From assembly GCA_034770075.1 (NCBI GenBank), contig CM068383.1:44721222-44785221 (forward strand): a stretch of 64,000 bases of DNA, in the 5' to 3' direction. The notes below the pieces were generated by a model. The model was given only the letters and a program-made list of their open reading frames with translations, was not told where the DNA came from and ran no database searches. A program made the translations under genes and the position numbers. The stretch is from Aralia elata (Eukaryota; Streptophyta; Magnoliopsida; Apiales; Araliaceae). Positions 52,526 to 64,000 of the stretch are shown here, in pieces; position 1 is the stretch's first letter; every line of letters starts with the position of its first letter.

Positions 52526-54609
52526 TTGTCAGACAACGCGATTTTGACCCTCCTTCACTCCAAACCTCATAACTTCTTCTCTAGACCTTCAAATTGGTCC
52601 GTTCCGGACTCTATGGACTCCTAAGACATAGAGCTACAACATATCAAAAATTCAGAGCTACCCACTAACATTAACATGGCCAAATCTTAGGCCAAAGTAT
52701 CAACTCATGCTCTGTTTTGAATGTTCTATGTGTTCTTCACTAAAATCATCACCAAATCTTTGTTTTAACACCTTTTTACTCGATTCCAGTTGGGTTAACT
52801 TGGTAATCCATGGAACTACAATACCATACCAACAAATAAATTAAACCAACACGAAATATTAGCTACAGATTGTCCAAAACAGTCCATAGGTCCAAGATTT
52901 GTCCAAAATGTCCATTGTTCTTCATGTTCTTCACGTTCTTCATCCTCCTTAAGCATAGGTACGAATTTCTTCCATTTTTGTTCCACTTTGATGTTATTAA
53001 TAGCTTATATAATCTCTTAACAACATTTACAAATATCCAACACAAACAAAACCAACAAAAATCGCAAGAAAACCAACCCATGAGCATAAAAGCTCTAAAA
53101 CCATGAAAATCTTGAAAACCTTAACCAAATCAAATGAAAATGGTTTCAAGTTAATGATTTACCTCTGTAAATCCCTCCTAGATGATATGAAGCTTTGCTA
53201 GGGCTTGGCTTGAGTCTCCTTCTTCCTTTTTTGGTTCACCCGAACCTCTACTTCTCTTCCTTTCTTCTTCTTCTTTTTCCGGCGACTCTTCTTCCTTTTC
53301 CGGTGACTTTTCCGGCGACTTCTTCCTCCTTTATTCTTCCTCTTGGCTGCAGATTTTCCCTCTCTCTCTCTCTAATTGCTGATGGTTTGGTTTGAATGAG
53401 GTGCAAGAGAGAAATCAAATGGTTTGAATGGGATTAAGTGTGGAGGAGTAAATTTGGGAAATGGGTTAGGAGCTCTATGAGCTTGCCGGCAATCTCCTCC
53501 CCATGCTCTCATTTGATTGGTCCAAAATGAGGGATTGGTTCCCTCTTGGGGTGACAAGCCAAAATAAATACCCAAAAACACCAAAATTATATCCGAAAAC
53601 TCTCACTTTTGTACCAAAATTGGTAAATAACTCTACCCAAAATTAAAATGGGCATTACCATAAATATTGGAACACATAAAAATAATTATTACGGGGTTTG
53701 TCCATTTATTCGGAACAGTCTTATTATACATTTCGGATACGGATAAAATCACGTATCTGCTCGACTAAATTTTCTGACGCTTGGAAAAATTATTCCTTCG
53801 CATACACGTCTTAATGAAATTTATAGAAACCGAAAAAGACGAAAAAATATTCGGGGCCGTGTGAATAGTACCTCGGGAAACGTGCCCCGTGAATAGTGAT
53901 TTTGTGATCTTTCGCAAAATCAATTATTCGCTCATACGGTTCAACAACGCATAAAAATTCATACATTGACCTCATCCAGGTTATAAAATAACCTTAAAAC
54001 ACGTCGCATAAAAATAATATTTAATCCGTTAATACTATTAATAAACCCAAATTACAAGGGTATTCACGATTCGCGATCGCTACTCTTTCCGATTAACTCC
54101 CCATAATCATATACATCAACGTACATATATCTCACCCATATTTTGGGTTAGCGTCTTTACAATAAATAACTCGTCCAATAATATTATCCTTCAACTATTT
54201 ATTTAATCCAATAAATAGTACTATAGCGATATTTCTCGAATCACCCAAATTAGCTAATACGAAAACTTTCATACTCACTAATCATCGTCTACATATAATC
54301 TAGGTTATAATATAACCTTTAAACACTTACCACATAATATTATCATTAAAAATCTATTTTATTCAATAATATTCATAAGCTCGAATTATCAAGCTACCCA
54401 TGACTCGCGATCGTTGCAATAATTAACTATTAACTCATTCATTTTGAATCTATGTATATATTTCACATTTATATATATACATATTAAGCTCATCAATTTA
54501 ATCACATAAATATATATAACACATATATATATTCAAACGCGACTCATAATAAGAATTATTCTATATTAAATTCTTATTATAATTATTCTCGAAAATCCGG
54601 GTTGTCACA

Positions 54610-54875
54610 TCCTTCCCTCCTTATAAGGATTCCGTCCTCGGAATCACAAATATCAAACCTCTTACTCGATTTTCGTCTAATTTCTTCCGAAATTTTATCG
54701 TTGAATAAATTTTAACGTATTACTATAACATAGGTTTCATATTACCTATTTAATCTCTGAGTATTATCCTATGTTTAACCCATCAATTTCCTTTTCTAAG
54801 GATCATTGTATGCCACAATCATCATCATAATTTAATATCATGATTTGCTAACTCATAAACATTCGGGATATTACA
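54610..54875 (-). other. 266-bp extension of LTR E beyond an older LTR start
   Basis: On the minus strand 54875 starts TGTAATATCCCG, and 266 bp later the sequence reads GAGGACGGAATCC...GGAGGGAAGGA followed by TGTGACAACCCGG. That is a second PPT and LTR start. The same 266 bp are in the other LTR (61134-61399), so they belong to the LTR. Confidence 0.7.
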
Positions 54876-55162
54876 TTCACCCATTCTTCTAAGAATTTCG
54901 TCCTCGAAATTTCAATGCATTCCTCTTTGCTTATTCTACCCATCAAAACTAGGTTTTCAGTCTAACCTTTACACTGTCCTCTTTCAAGGATTCACTTAAA
55001 ATTGTCGCATTCTACGACTACTTCTCCTTGGGATAATCACCCTTCCTAAAATCAGTTTCCCGAATAATAGGAACCTTCAACAATTGTTTAATAATTGTGA
55101 AGTAACTTGAACAAATAGGAAATAAAATATTCCTTAAAAACTTTTCATATTATGCTGAGGGG

Positions 55163-55318
55163 CCATAAAGACCATGACCATAGAGGTTTACGGGTATTAC
55201 TACCCCTACCGATTTCAATTAAGAAAAAGGTAATCTACCCCATAAAGACCATGAACATAGAGGTTTACGGGTATTACTACCCCCTACCGATTTCAATTAA
55301 GAAAAAGGTAATCTACCT
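55163..55318. repeat. 77-bp direct repeat, two copies
   Basis: CCATAAAGACCATG(A)ACATAGAGG...GGTAATCTACC is present twice at a 77-bp offset (55163 and 55240), almost identical. Confidence 0.85.
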
Positions 55319-56454
55319 CCGTACGCCAGGTGATCAACCTTTTGTACTCTGACGTTGTGCACAACTTTCTAGCTAAACGACTATATGCGTTTGCTTGACC
55401 ACCATAGGGTCAGTCGGGATTTTTTTCGACATCAAATACCCCAATAATAGGGTTGTTCACCTCAGCTTACTACAAAATTTCGCACCAAAATAATTTGGTT
55501 TAGGCATAAATTATCAAATAATGCTTGAATTTCATAAACACATTGCAACATTTGTCTAGCCGAATCAAATAGCTTAGACTTTTATTAACAATTTGGACAT
55601 CAATCGAATTATTTTAGCCAACTCAATTGGCATACTTTTTCATACTTTAAAGAAAACAAAAATCATTTTATGACGTCATGATACCACACTGTTTCTACAG
55701 TCCGTTGAGGATTCCGTCATTTCGTGATTTTGTCATACTACATCATACCATAGTGGGTTGACGATACTATGATCACATCCAACACTAGGTTAATCTGCAT
55801 TGATGACTCCATCATCTGTCATTCTACACCAGGTTTTATGATGCATTGATGACAATTTAAAAATACATTTTGATATTTTCAAATCAACTTTGTCTAGCCG
55901 AAATTATTAGCATAGACATATGAATAATAGTACATTTAAAATCCTTGGTCCAGAAATCTGGCTCCATACATTTTTCGAAGAGCAAAAAGTGCAAATTTCA
56001 GCACGAAGTCAATAAATTTCGAAGTCTAACATAGCTAGAAGATTTGGAATATCCATGTCTCCTCATCAACTTCAATTTCTCCCATTTCTCCACTATTTAA
56101 TAATCCTATCTATTTCTAACTCCATCAATGTTCATCATTTTGAGAATTCACAGTTCTCAATCCATCACCTTTCCATACCCCAATATAGTTCATCAAACTT
56201 ACCACACATTATGAGTTCAGAAACTTACCACAATCATATGAGTTTAGGAACTTATCCTAGTCAGACCAACATCGTCCATTCGCTGAGGGGTTCCACCATA
56301 CCATATGATTATGAGTCACGAACTTACCATACGTGTGAGTTTAAAGAACTCGCACCTAATCTTAATATTCTCTAACTATCAAATATAAATATGAGAAAAG
56401 AATCACCTTCTCGTCATACGTATAGCGATAGCGCGATACCAGGTTCCAATGATT

Positions 56455-56700
56455 ATCAATATAGGAAGCTAAGTGATTGTCGAACCTATCACAATCCCCT
56501 GCCCATACAAGGAATTGGTCAACTCGGCCACTAATCAATATAGGAAGCTAAGCGGTTGTTACACCAAGCACAAATTCCCCGCCCATACAAGGAATTGTTC
56601 AACTCAACCACTATACCGATATAGGAAGCTAAGTGGTTCTCGAACCAAGCACGAATCCCCCGCCCATACAAGGAATTGTACAACTCAGCCACTAACATGA
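56455..56700. repeat. ~80-bp tandem repeat, three copies
   Basis: ATAGGAAGCTAAG recurs at 56461, 56540 and 56621. Each copy is followed by GCCCATACAAGGAATTG and AACTC(A/G)(A/G)CCACTA. Confidence 0.85.
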
Positions 56701-57275
56701 GTCCTCAATTGAAATCACCCCCAATCCTAGCTTACTCGTTGCTTAACAAGAATTTAATGCGTGTTTCATCACCCATAACTCTTTCCGAGTTTTACTCGTA
56801 CTATCTCATAGTACCATCTGTCTATAGCATTCAGCTAAAATTTTCAATCATTCAATTGATCATCTGTCATTCTATGACTTAATCCAATCACATCGTGATC
56901 TTACTCTACAATCGTTTTACATTACGATCTTCCTTATCCTACGATCGTTTCATCCTACGACCTTCTCTACTCTTCTCTTTAATCATAATATATGATTTTA
57001 TGCCTTTACGCCTTATAGACCTCGTCTATTGATCAATACTTATCATCTATATCACTGGAGTCAGGTAACTCCCAATTCTCATCTTTTATAACGCATCGAG
57101 ATTCTTCTTTGAATCGTCTTATATATATCTCAACTCTTACTATGAATTTTCTAAATTCATTTACTATCAATTAAACTCTATTTGAGTTTTATTCCTTCAC
57201 TATCTTCATCATTATTATCTTTCTTCACTACAGTTATAGCCTAAGGTACTCTTACCTAAGGTTTATAACCTATCA

Positions 57276-57287
57276 GCTCTGATACCA
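57276..57287 (-). other. Primer-binding site of element E
   Basis: The minus strand reads TGGTATCAGAGC two bases inside the 5' LTR end. The adjacent leader (CCTAAGGT...TTATAACCTA on the plus strand) matches that of element F. Confidence 0.88.
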
Positions 57288-57289
57288 AC

Positions 57290-60200
57290 TGTGACGCCCC
57301 CGAAACTCGGGTCTTGCCTTGAACCCGATTCCGGCGCGTCACGGTACTACCCATACAACATAGGTTTACTAAAAATATGTAATAACAATAATATAACAAC
57401 ATATCCTCATCTAATCCCAGACACGAAAACCTTAAATAAAACACTTATGACCAAGGTTGAATAAATACCATGATCCTTTACAATATCTCATATGTGAACG
57501 CAAGGTTCAGATTCTGACTTTATCCAATCCCTGAATATTCGCAAGGTTATTCAATAACCAATACATTCGTTATAAAAATGTCCTTTATATAACATCGACA
57601 TCCTTGTAGTTTACTATAACAAGTAACTAACATAATCACATCATAAATACTATAATGGATAACCTTCATTTCTAACTCAGGGTTTACATAGTCAAATTCA
57701 CGTACATCATATACCGTCATCATAGCTAAATAATTACAGTAAAGGGACATTTAGCAACCTTCCTGTTTCCATGCGCCTCTAATCCTTATCATCACGATAT
57801 CAAGATAATGCATTGCATCGTAAATCTGCAAAAGTTTTATTTTTGCAAGAATGAGCACGACGGCTCAGCAAGAACTGACAGTTTTCACATTTCATGCTTC
57901 ACGTAACACATAAGTTTGCATTTTATCCATGCATCATGATTCTCATACTATGCATCTTACTCATGCATTATAAATCTTATGCAATTCATCCATATATATG
58001 CATCATGTATCTCATAGCATACTTCATGCATCTCACATTGTATATTTGCAATAATTCAAGTTCCACATAGAACAATATAGTCACATAATTGCATGTTATG
58101 CACACTTTAATCATGCTCTCATATAATCCACATAATAGTGAAAGATTTAGTAATCAAGTCATGTACTTCAATACATTTTAAACAAGTTAACAAGTTACTG
58201 AAAGAACTTGCCTTTAAGCGTTCCTTGCCAAATTATGATGGCTCGTCCTTCAAATATCCTACACAATTTATTTAACAATAAAATACCAATTAGCCACTAA
58301 AAAGGCTTCATATAATGGTTTATATTATAAACCCACTTCATATCTTATAATGTTCGTTTTGTTTAACTCGAAATACTATTTAAGTTCTTTAAAACTTTAC
58401 GCGGCGTTTCGACGTTTACACGTCACACACCTAATTCGCCTCCTTTGCATGTGCTTAGCATGCTCATACATTGGTTTATAACACACTATCATGTTTCATT
58501 ATTATTAGAAACACAATATTAAATAAGATTATACACACTAGTTACGGCGTTACGACGCTTGCACGTCTATACGCCAAACTTGATTATTCGAACGCCCAGG
58601 CGACATGCATTTGCGTACGCCTAACATGCCCATTCAAATTGTTTAATACCTAAAGTTTAATGTTAAGTATCATTATAATTCATAATAATCATGTTTTAGA
58701 ACTTAGAACATCATTTAACAATGTCGAGAGCATTATACTATGCACACACGCATGCCCGACGCCTACCGTTTGCACAATAGCCCTATAAACGGTTAATTTC
58801 AAAATTGTTCCAAGTAATAAATTTTAATTCTAATTAATGGATGTTGTAGGTCTATCTCTAAGCTTTCCGGATCATCTTGAATCGCCTAAATCCGAGTCCG
58901 TATGAGAAAGTTATGGCCATTTTTCCAACGGACGTCGAAGCTGAGTCGGGCAGCGCACACGCGGGCGGGCGGCACCAGGCGCACGGCGTGCGGCAGCGCG
59001 CGCGCGCGGGCGCGCGGGGCCTTGGTGCGGGCTTGCGGCTGGCCTGGTGGCCCTTGTCAGACAACGCGATTTTGACCCTCCTTCACTCCAAACCTCATAA
59101 CTTCTTCTCTAGACCTTCAAATTGGTCCGTTCCGGACTCTATGGACTCCTAAGACATAGAGCTACAACATATCAAAAATTCAGAGCTACCCACTAACATT
59201 AACATGGCCAAATCTTAGGCCAAAGTATCAACTCATGCTCTGTTTTGAATGTTCTATGTGTTCTTCACTAAAATCATCACCAAATCTTTGTTTTAACACC
59301 TTTTTACTCGATTCCAGTTGGGTTAACTTGGTAATCCATGGAACTACAATACCATACCAACAAATAAATTAAACCAACACGAAATATTAGCTACAGATTG
59401 TCCAAAACAGTCCATAGGTCCAAGATTTGTCCAAAATGTCCATTGTTCTTCATGTTCTTCACGTTCTTCATCCTCCTTAAGCATAGGTACGAATTTCTTC
59501 CATTTTTGTTCCACTTTGATGTTATTAATAGCTTATATAACCTCTTAACAACATTTACAAATATCCAACACAAACAAAACCAACAAAAATCGCAAGAAAA
59601 CCAACCCATGAGCATAAAAGCTCTAAAACCATGAAAATCTTGAAAACCTTAACCAAATCAAATGAAAATGGTTTCAAGTTAATGATTTACCTCTGTAAAT
59701 CCCTCCTAGATGATATGAAGCTTTGCTAGGGCTTGGCTTGAGTCTCCTTCTTCCTTTTTTGGTTCACCCGAACCTCTACTTCTCTTCCTTTCTTCTTCTT
59801 CTTTTTCCGGCGACTCTTCTTCCTTTTCCGGTGACTTTTCCGGCGACTTCTTCCTCCTTTATTCTTCCTCTTGGCTGCAGATTTTCCCTCTCTCTCTCTC
59901 TAATTGCTGATGGTTTGGTTTGAATGAGGTGCAAGAGAGAAATCAAATGGTTTGAATGGGATTAAGTGTGGAGGAGTAAATTTGGGAAATGGGTTAGGAG
60001 CTCTATGAGCTTGCCGGCAATCTCCTCCCCATGCTCTCATTTGATTGGTCCAAAATGAGGGATTGGTTCCCTCTTGGGGTGACAAGCCAAAATAAATACC
60101 CAAAAACACCAAAATTATATCCGAAAACTCTCACTTTTGTACCAAAATTGGTAAATAACTCTACCCAAAATTAAAATGGGCATTACCATAAATATTGGAA

Positions 60201-61399
60201 CACATAAAAATAATTATTACGGGGTTTGTCCATTTATTCGGAACAGTCTTATTATACATTTCGGATACGGATAAAATCACGTATCTGCTCGACTAAATTT
60301 TCTGACGCTTGGAAAAATTATTCCTTCGCATACACGTCTTAATGAAATTTATAGAAACCGAAAAAGACGAAAAAATTTTCGGGCGTGAATAGTACCTCGG
60401 GAAACGTTCCCCGTGAATAGTGATTTTGTGATCTTTCGCAAAATCAATTATTCGCTCATACGGTTCAACAACGCATAAAAATTCATACATTGACCTCATC
60501 CAGGTTATAAAATAACCTTAAAACACGTCGCATAAAAATAATATTTAATCCGTTAATACTATTAATAAACCCAAATTACAAGGGTATTCACGATTCGCGA
60601 TCGCTACTCTTTCCGATTAACTCCCCATAATCATATACATCAACGTACATATATCTCACCCATATTTTGGGTTAGCGTCTTTACAATAAATAACTCGTCC
60701 AATAATATTATCCTTCAACTATTTATTTAATCCAATAAATAGTACTATAGCGATATTTCTCGAATCACCCAAATTAGCTAATACGAAAACTTTCATACTC
60801 ACTAATCATCGTCTACATATAATCTAGGTTATAATATAACCTTTAAACACTTACCACATAATATTATCAATAAAAATCTATTTTATTCAATAATATTCAT
60901 AAGCTCGAATTATCAAGCTACCCATGACTCGCGATCGTTGCAATAATTAACTATTAACTCATTCATTTTGAATCTATGTATATATTTCACATTTATATAT
61001 ATACATATTAAGCTCATCAATTTAATCACATAAATATATATAACACATATATATATTCAAACGCGACTCATAATAAGAATTATTCTATATTAAATTCTTA
61101 TTATAATTATTCTCGAAAATCCGGGTTGTCACATCCTTCCCTCCTTATAAGGATTCCGTCCTCGGAATCACAAATATCAAACCTCTTACTCGGTTTTCGT
61201 CTAATTTCTTCCGAAATTTTATCGTTGAATAAATTTTAACGTATTACTATAACATAGGTTTCATATTACCTATTTAATCTCTGAGTATTATCCTATGTTT
61301 AACCCATCAATTTCCTTTTCTAAGGATCATTGTATGCCACAATCATCATCATAATTTAATATCATGATTTGCTAACTCATAAACATTCGGGATATTACT
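57290..61399 (-). repeat. 5' LTR of element E (4110 bp)
   Basis: It matches 50763-54875 end to end. Its outer end reads GGGATATTACT instead of GGGATATTACA, a terminal change at the LTR tip. Confidence 0.9.
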
Positions 61400-61871
61400 G
61401 AAAACCCTAATCCTAAATAGTTTAGGGAAGGGTTTTCCTACATCTATAAATAAGAGAAGTCTTATCATAGATTAGGGTTACACACTCTTGCATAAGAATT
61501 GTAGAGAGTATTTACAATTTCTATAGAGATAGAAACTAGGGTTTTGCCAACCATCTTCTTGAACAAGTATTATTCCTTGGTGGATCACCTCTAGAGGCCA
61601 AACACTTGGGTGGCTAACGTTGATCAAAGGAAGGAATTTAATCGGTGGAATTCAAGGAGAACGCGAAGGAATTGGAGGTGAACTTGTACCTGAGGAAGCT
61701 AGAATTCTACAAGGGTATAATTCTTATTCTCCATCTCTTTCGTTTAATTAATAATTGTGCATAAAGAAAGATCATGGTGATGGTTTGTATAAAATTTTAA
61801 AATCTGATTTTATCGCGCTTCCGCTTTATTAATGTAATTTGATTGCATGTTCGCGTTATACAAACCTAACA
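61400..61871 (+). repeat. 5' LTR of element D, second segment
   Basis: It resumes the copia LTR (AACCCTAATCCTAAATAG) and ends ACAAACCTAACA at 61871. It has TATAAATA at 61445-61452. Confidence 0.87.
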
Positions 61872-61872
61872 G

Positions 61873-61886
61873 TGGTATCAAGAGCC
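61873..61886 (+). other. Primer-binding site of element D
   Basis: TGGTATCAAGAGCC follows the LTR after one base. It is the Met-tRNA PBS with one extra A compared with TGGTATCAGAGC. Confidence 0.82.
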
Positions 61887-62049
61887 AAACTTTATGCGAA
61901 TTATTAATTGTTTTGATTCTGTATATACATTGATATGTGTTAAGAACAATTTAATTGGGCATAATTGTTTGTGTAAAATTATTTTATTTATTTTTTTATT
62001 TATTTTGATTTTATTTATTTTCAATTAAGATAAAAGGTTTATTTTGAAT

Positions 62050-62560
62050 TGGAATATAATTAAAATTAAAAGTTTTATTTGAACTTGGAATTGGATTCTA
62101 CGTTAACTAGAATAAAGGAGTTTATTCATATATGGAATAAGATTCCATGTTTCCTAGAATAAAAGAGTTTATTCACATATGGAATATGATTCCATGTTTC
62201 CTAGAATAAAGGAGTTTATTCACATATGGACCTAGAATAAAGGAGTTTATTCACATATGGAATAGGATTCCATGTTTCCTTTAAAAATAAAGATGTTTAT
62301 TTTGATAAGGAATAGGATTCAACATATTTTATTTTCCAACAATTTTAAGTTAAAAATAAAGGAGTTTATTTTAAACTTGAAATTGGTTTCCATATTAATT
62401 AAAATAAAGGAGTTTATTTTGATTTGGAATTTGATTAAAAATAAAGGAGTTTATTTTTATTCAAAAAATTGGATAAATTAAAATAAAAGAGTTTATTTTG
62501 ATTTGGAATATGATTAAAATAAAGAAGTTTATTTTAATTAAAATTGGATTTCATGATAAC
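62050..62560 (+). repeat. Degenerate 47-bp tandem repeat in the leader of D
   Basis: AATAAAGGAGTTTATTCACATATGGAATA plus GATTCCATGTTTCCTAG recurs at 62111, 62158 and 62205, then in shortened copies at 62236 and 62286. Further on only AATAAAGGAGTTTATTTT remains. Confidence 0.82.
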
Positions 62561-63378
62561 TAATTAGAGTTGGAATTGGATTCCATGATAACTAATTGGA
62601 GTTGAAATTGAATTTTATACTAACTAATATTGCCCATTAAATGATATCAATGCATATATGGAATGATTTTATTATTCATGGGATGAATGTTATTTATTGA
62701 TACATATAGAGATATGTATGATAATAAATAGGGATTGATTATGGATAATTGACCAATGTGTGATTGGATTTATTTTAGTGGATGCTTGAATGTATGGGTT
62801 TTTATAAATGGGGTCTGCGTACCTCGTCTTCTCTAATTTTTCTTAATGTAAATTCTATCTCCCTCCTATGTATTTCCCCTTGACTGCTGATCAAGGTTTC
62901 TATTTATTGTAAATAGTTTTTGTAATAGGACTAGTTAGAATTAATTTTGAAGAATTGAAGACAAAGAAGCAAGGAGCGCTTGAAGACCCATTTGTAATGG
63001 AGCCCGGGTTTAAATGTAATAGTTATATTTAAATTTAATTCTTACACCCTAGGTTTGACCTTTTGGTTCACTTGGTGGCTCTAGTGAACCAAACTAGAAT
63101 AAAAGTCCATAATCAATCCGGGTAGAATATAGTATTCTATATGTGCATGCTTACTATATATATATATTATATATTATCCAACATGTTTCACATGTAAAAT
63201 AATATGACGCGTATTTTATATATATATGTGCATGCGCGCTAAACAAGATGAGACAAATAATAACAAACCCCTCAAAGAAATTATATTAAGTCCTAAGCGT
63301 TCAAAGATATTTGGAATATCGAACGTTGCCTTCTAGCATGGTAAAACGATAGAGTATTAAATATTTAATATGAGTTTG

Positions 63379-63662
63379 TTGTGTCACACAAGGCAAGTAT
63401 TAAATATTTAAGATGTTGCTTTATCACATTTGATGCTTATACATAGACTGAACGATGCTGTTTTGTTGTGTCACACAAGGACAGTGTTTTTCTTTCGAAT
63501 ATATGGAAGTGCTAGGTTGGACTTAACTTGGATAATTTTGATTCGGAAGTGTCACACTTGATCAAAATAATCTAAGAGGCAAATTGAAAGGAGTTACATA
63601 GTGATGTAATTGACAATAGTTGTCTACCTATTTATTTATATATCGTTTGTTTTGTCACACAA
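63379..63662 (+). repeat. Repeated TGTCACA palindromes in the leader of D
   Basis: TTGTGT-C-ACACAA occurs at 63379-63391 and 63466-63478, AAGTGT-C-ACACTT at 63547-63559, and a partial copy TTTTGTCACACAA near 63650. The outer two bases of each arm differ between copies but remain complementary. Confidence 0.75.
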
Positions 63663-64000
63663 GGCTATATACATTTGAAATGGGATCCTTATTCTCACTA
63701 GCAAATCTTTAATTAGATTTGCCGAACTGTATATTGAGGGTAATATAGTTTGATGAAAATAGTGGGAGATACCAATTTAAAATAAAGGCCTAATTTATTT
63801 TGGTAATTAATTAAAATGAATGTATGCTGAAATGTTGTTAAATTACAAATTCATTTATATAATTTTACGATGTCTAATTCACTATCACTGCATAGTATAT
63901 TAGATGCTAATTAACCGGACCGAATTACACAGATTGGTTAAGAAATTTGAGAATAGTTCTCAAGGCTGAAAAGCTATCTTATATCCTTAATATGCCTATC

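Larger units (their letters stand above)
50763..54875 (-). repeat. 3' LTR of element E (4113 bp)
   Basis: The plus strand begins TGTAACGCCCCCGAAACTC and ends CGGGATATTACA. It contains a GC-rich patch (52415-52525) and, near its minus-strand start, an internal PPT-plus-LTR-start sequence (54609). The small ORFs at 51020, 52330, 52863, 53195 and 53372 recur in the other LTR and are not called as genes. Confidence 0.9.
54876..57289 (-). other. Internal region of element E, non-coding
   Basis: 2.4 kb with a PPT at its left end (minus strand GAGGACGAAATTC...AATGGGTGAA before 54875) and a PBS at its right end. It holds two small tandem repeats and no homology to gag or pol. A 106-codon plus-strand frame at 56055-56375 has no support. 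Confidence 0.8.
50763..61399 (-). mobile_element. Large non-autonomous gypsy element E (LARD-type), 4.1-kb LTRs, no genes
   Basis: Two near-identical LTRs (50763-54875 and 57290-61399) flank only 2.4 kb. Minus-strand order: 5' LTR (right copy), Met-tRNA PBS, internal region, PPT, 3' LTR. The flanks are GAAAC (50758-50762) and GAAAA (61400-61404), an imperfect TSD. By eye the LTRs differ at about 15 positions plus a few small indels in 4.1 kb, so insertion is recent. LTR ends and leader resemble those of gypsy element F, a likely autonomous relative. No gag or pol homology was found. Confidence 0.88.
49435..64000 (+). mobile_element. Copia element D (same LTR family as C), 5' part, split by element E
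   Basis: Its 5' LTR is 49435-50762 plus 61400-61871 (about 1.8 kb). A PBS is at 61873, and 2.1 kb of leader runs to the window edge. No gag start is recognisable within the window. The rest lies to the right. Confidence 0.83.
61887..64000 (+). other. Leader of copia element D, non-coding in view
   Basis: More than 2.1 kb of A/T-rich sequence with a minisatellite (62050-62560) and repeated small palindromes (63379-63662). No gag ATG with supportive coding sequence was recognised. Such a long leader is unusual for copia. Confidence 0.65.

Noticed and set aside
52330..53584. Small ORFs duplicated at 58858-60112
   Set aside because: They are duplicated only because both LTRs of E contain them, and nothing suggests coding.

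Overview
The window is plant nuclear DNA, probably from a repeat-rich eudicot; the species cannot be read from it. It consists almost entirely of LTR retrotransposons nested inside one another, and I see no single-copy host gene, rRNA, tRNA or CRISPR locus. The lineage evidence is direct: Tat-lineage pol with two RNase H domains, an Athila-type integrase, copia gag/pol remnants, TG...CA LTR ends, primer-binding sites (PBS), polypurine tracts (PPT) and 5-bp target duplications (TSD).

Layout and nesting, oldest to youngest. (1) A copia LTR fragment 'I' (48223-48399, minus) hosts Athila-type element G, of which 42343-48222 is in view. (2) Copia element C is inserted in G's integrase gene; its 3' end is at 42342. 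(3) C was hit twice. A Tekay-like gypsy element F (minus, right end 6132, running off the left edge) lies in its gag, and a large Tat-lineage element A (minus, 10445-41745, TSD ACTAT) lies in its 3' LTR. (4) F carries an extra ORF upstream of gag, split by an Athila-like solo LTR H (694-2707, TSD GTCAT). (5) A carries a second, non-autonomous Tat-like element B (plus, 17146-30136, TSD GTCTT) inside one of its antisense genes. On the right, copia LTR J (48624-49434) is interrupted by copia element D (from 49435, same family). D's 5' LTR is split by a 10.6-kb element E (50763-61399, minus) that has 4.1-kb LTRs and no coding capacity.

Element A is the most complete. On the minus strand it reads 5' LTR, PBS, conserved leader with a 59-codon ORF, gag (one in-frame stop), protease with G-patch, a predicted 167-bp intron, RT-RNase H-second RNase H-integrase, and a hairpin just after the pol stop. 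On the opposite strand it carries two additional genes: a spliced plant-mobile-domain-like ORF (14847-16812, decayed) and a 521-codon ORF (17026-17145 plus 30142-31587) whose frame is continuous once B is discounted. A 70-bp satellite-like array lies next to its 3' LTR. B keeps the same leader, small ORF, PBS and 70-bp array, but its pol is reduced to reordered fragments and it has gained a ~101-bp array of about 30 units.

The less expected layer is in non-coding control sequence. A ~130-nt motif with paired segments occurs three times in B and once in the Athila element. GC-rich near-palindromes with a 2-nt centre occur in three element families. PPT or PBS sequence is duplicated in Athila G, in the Tat LTRs and in the LTRs of E. 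The Tat leader is more conserved than the Tat LTRs. These are the best candidates for undescribed cis-acting functions.
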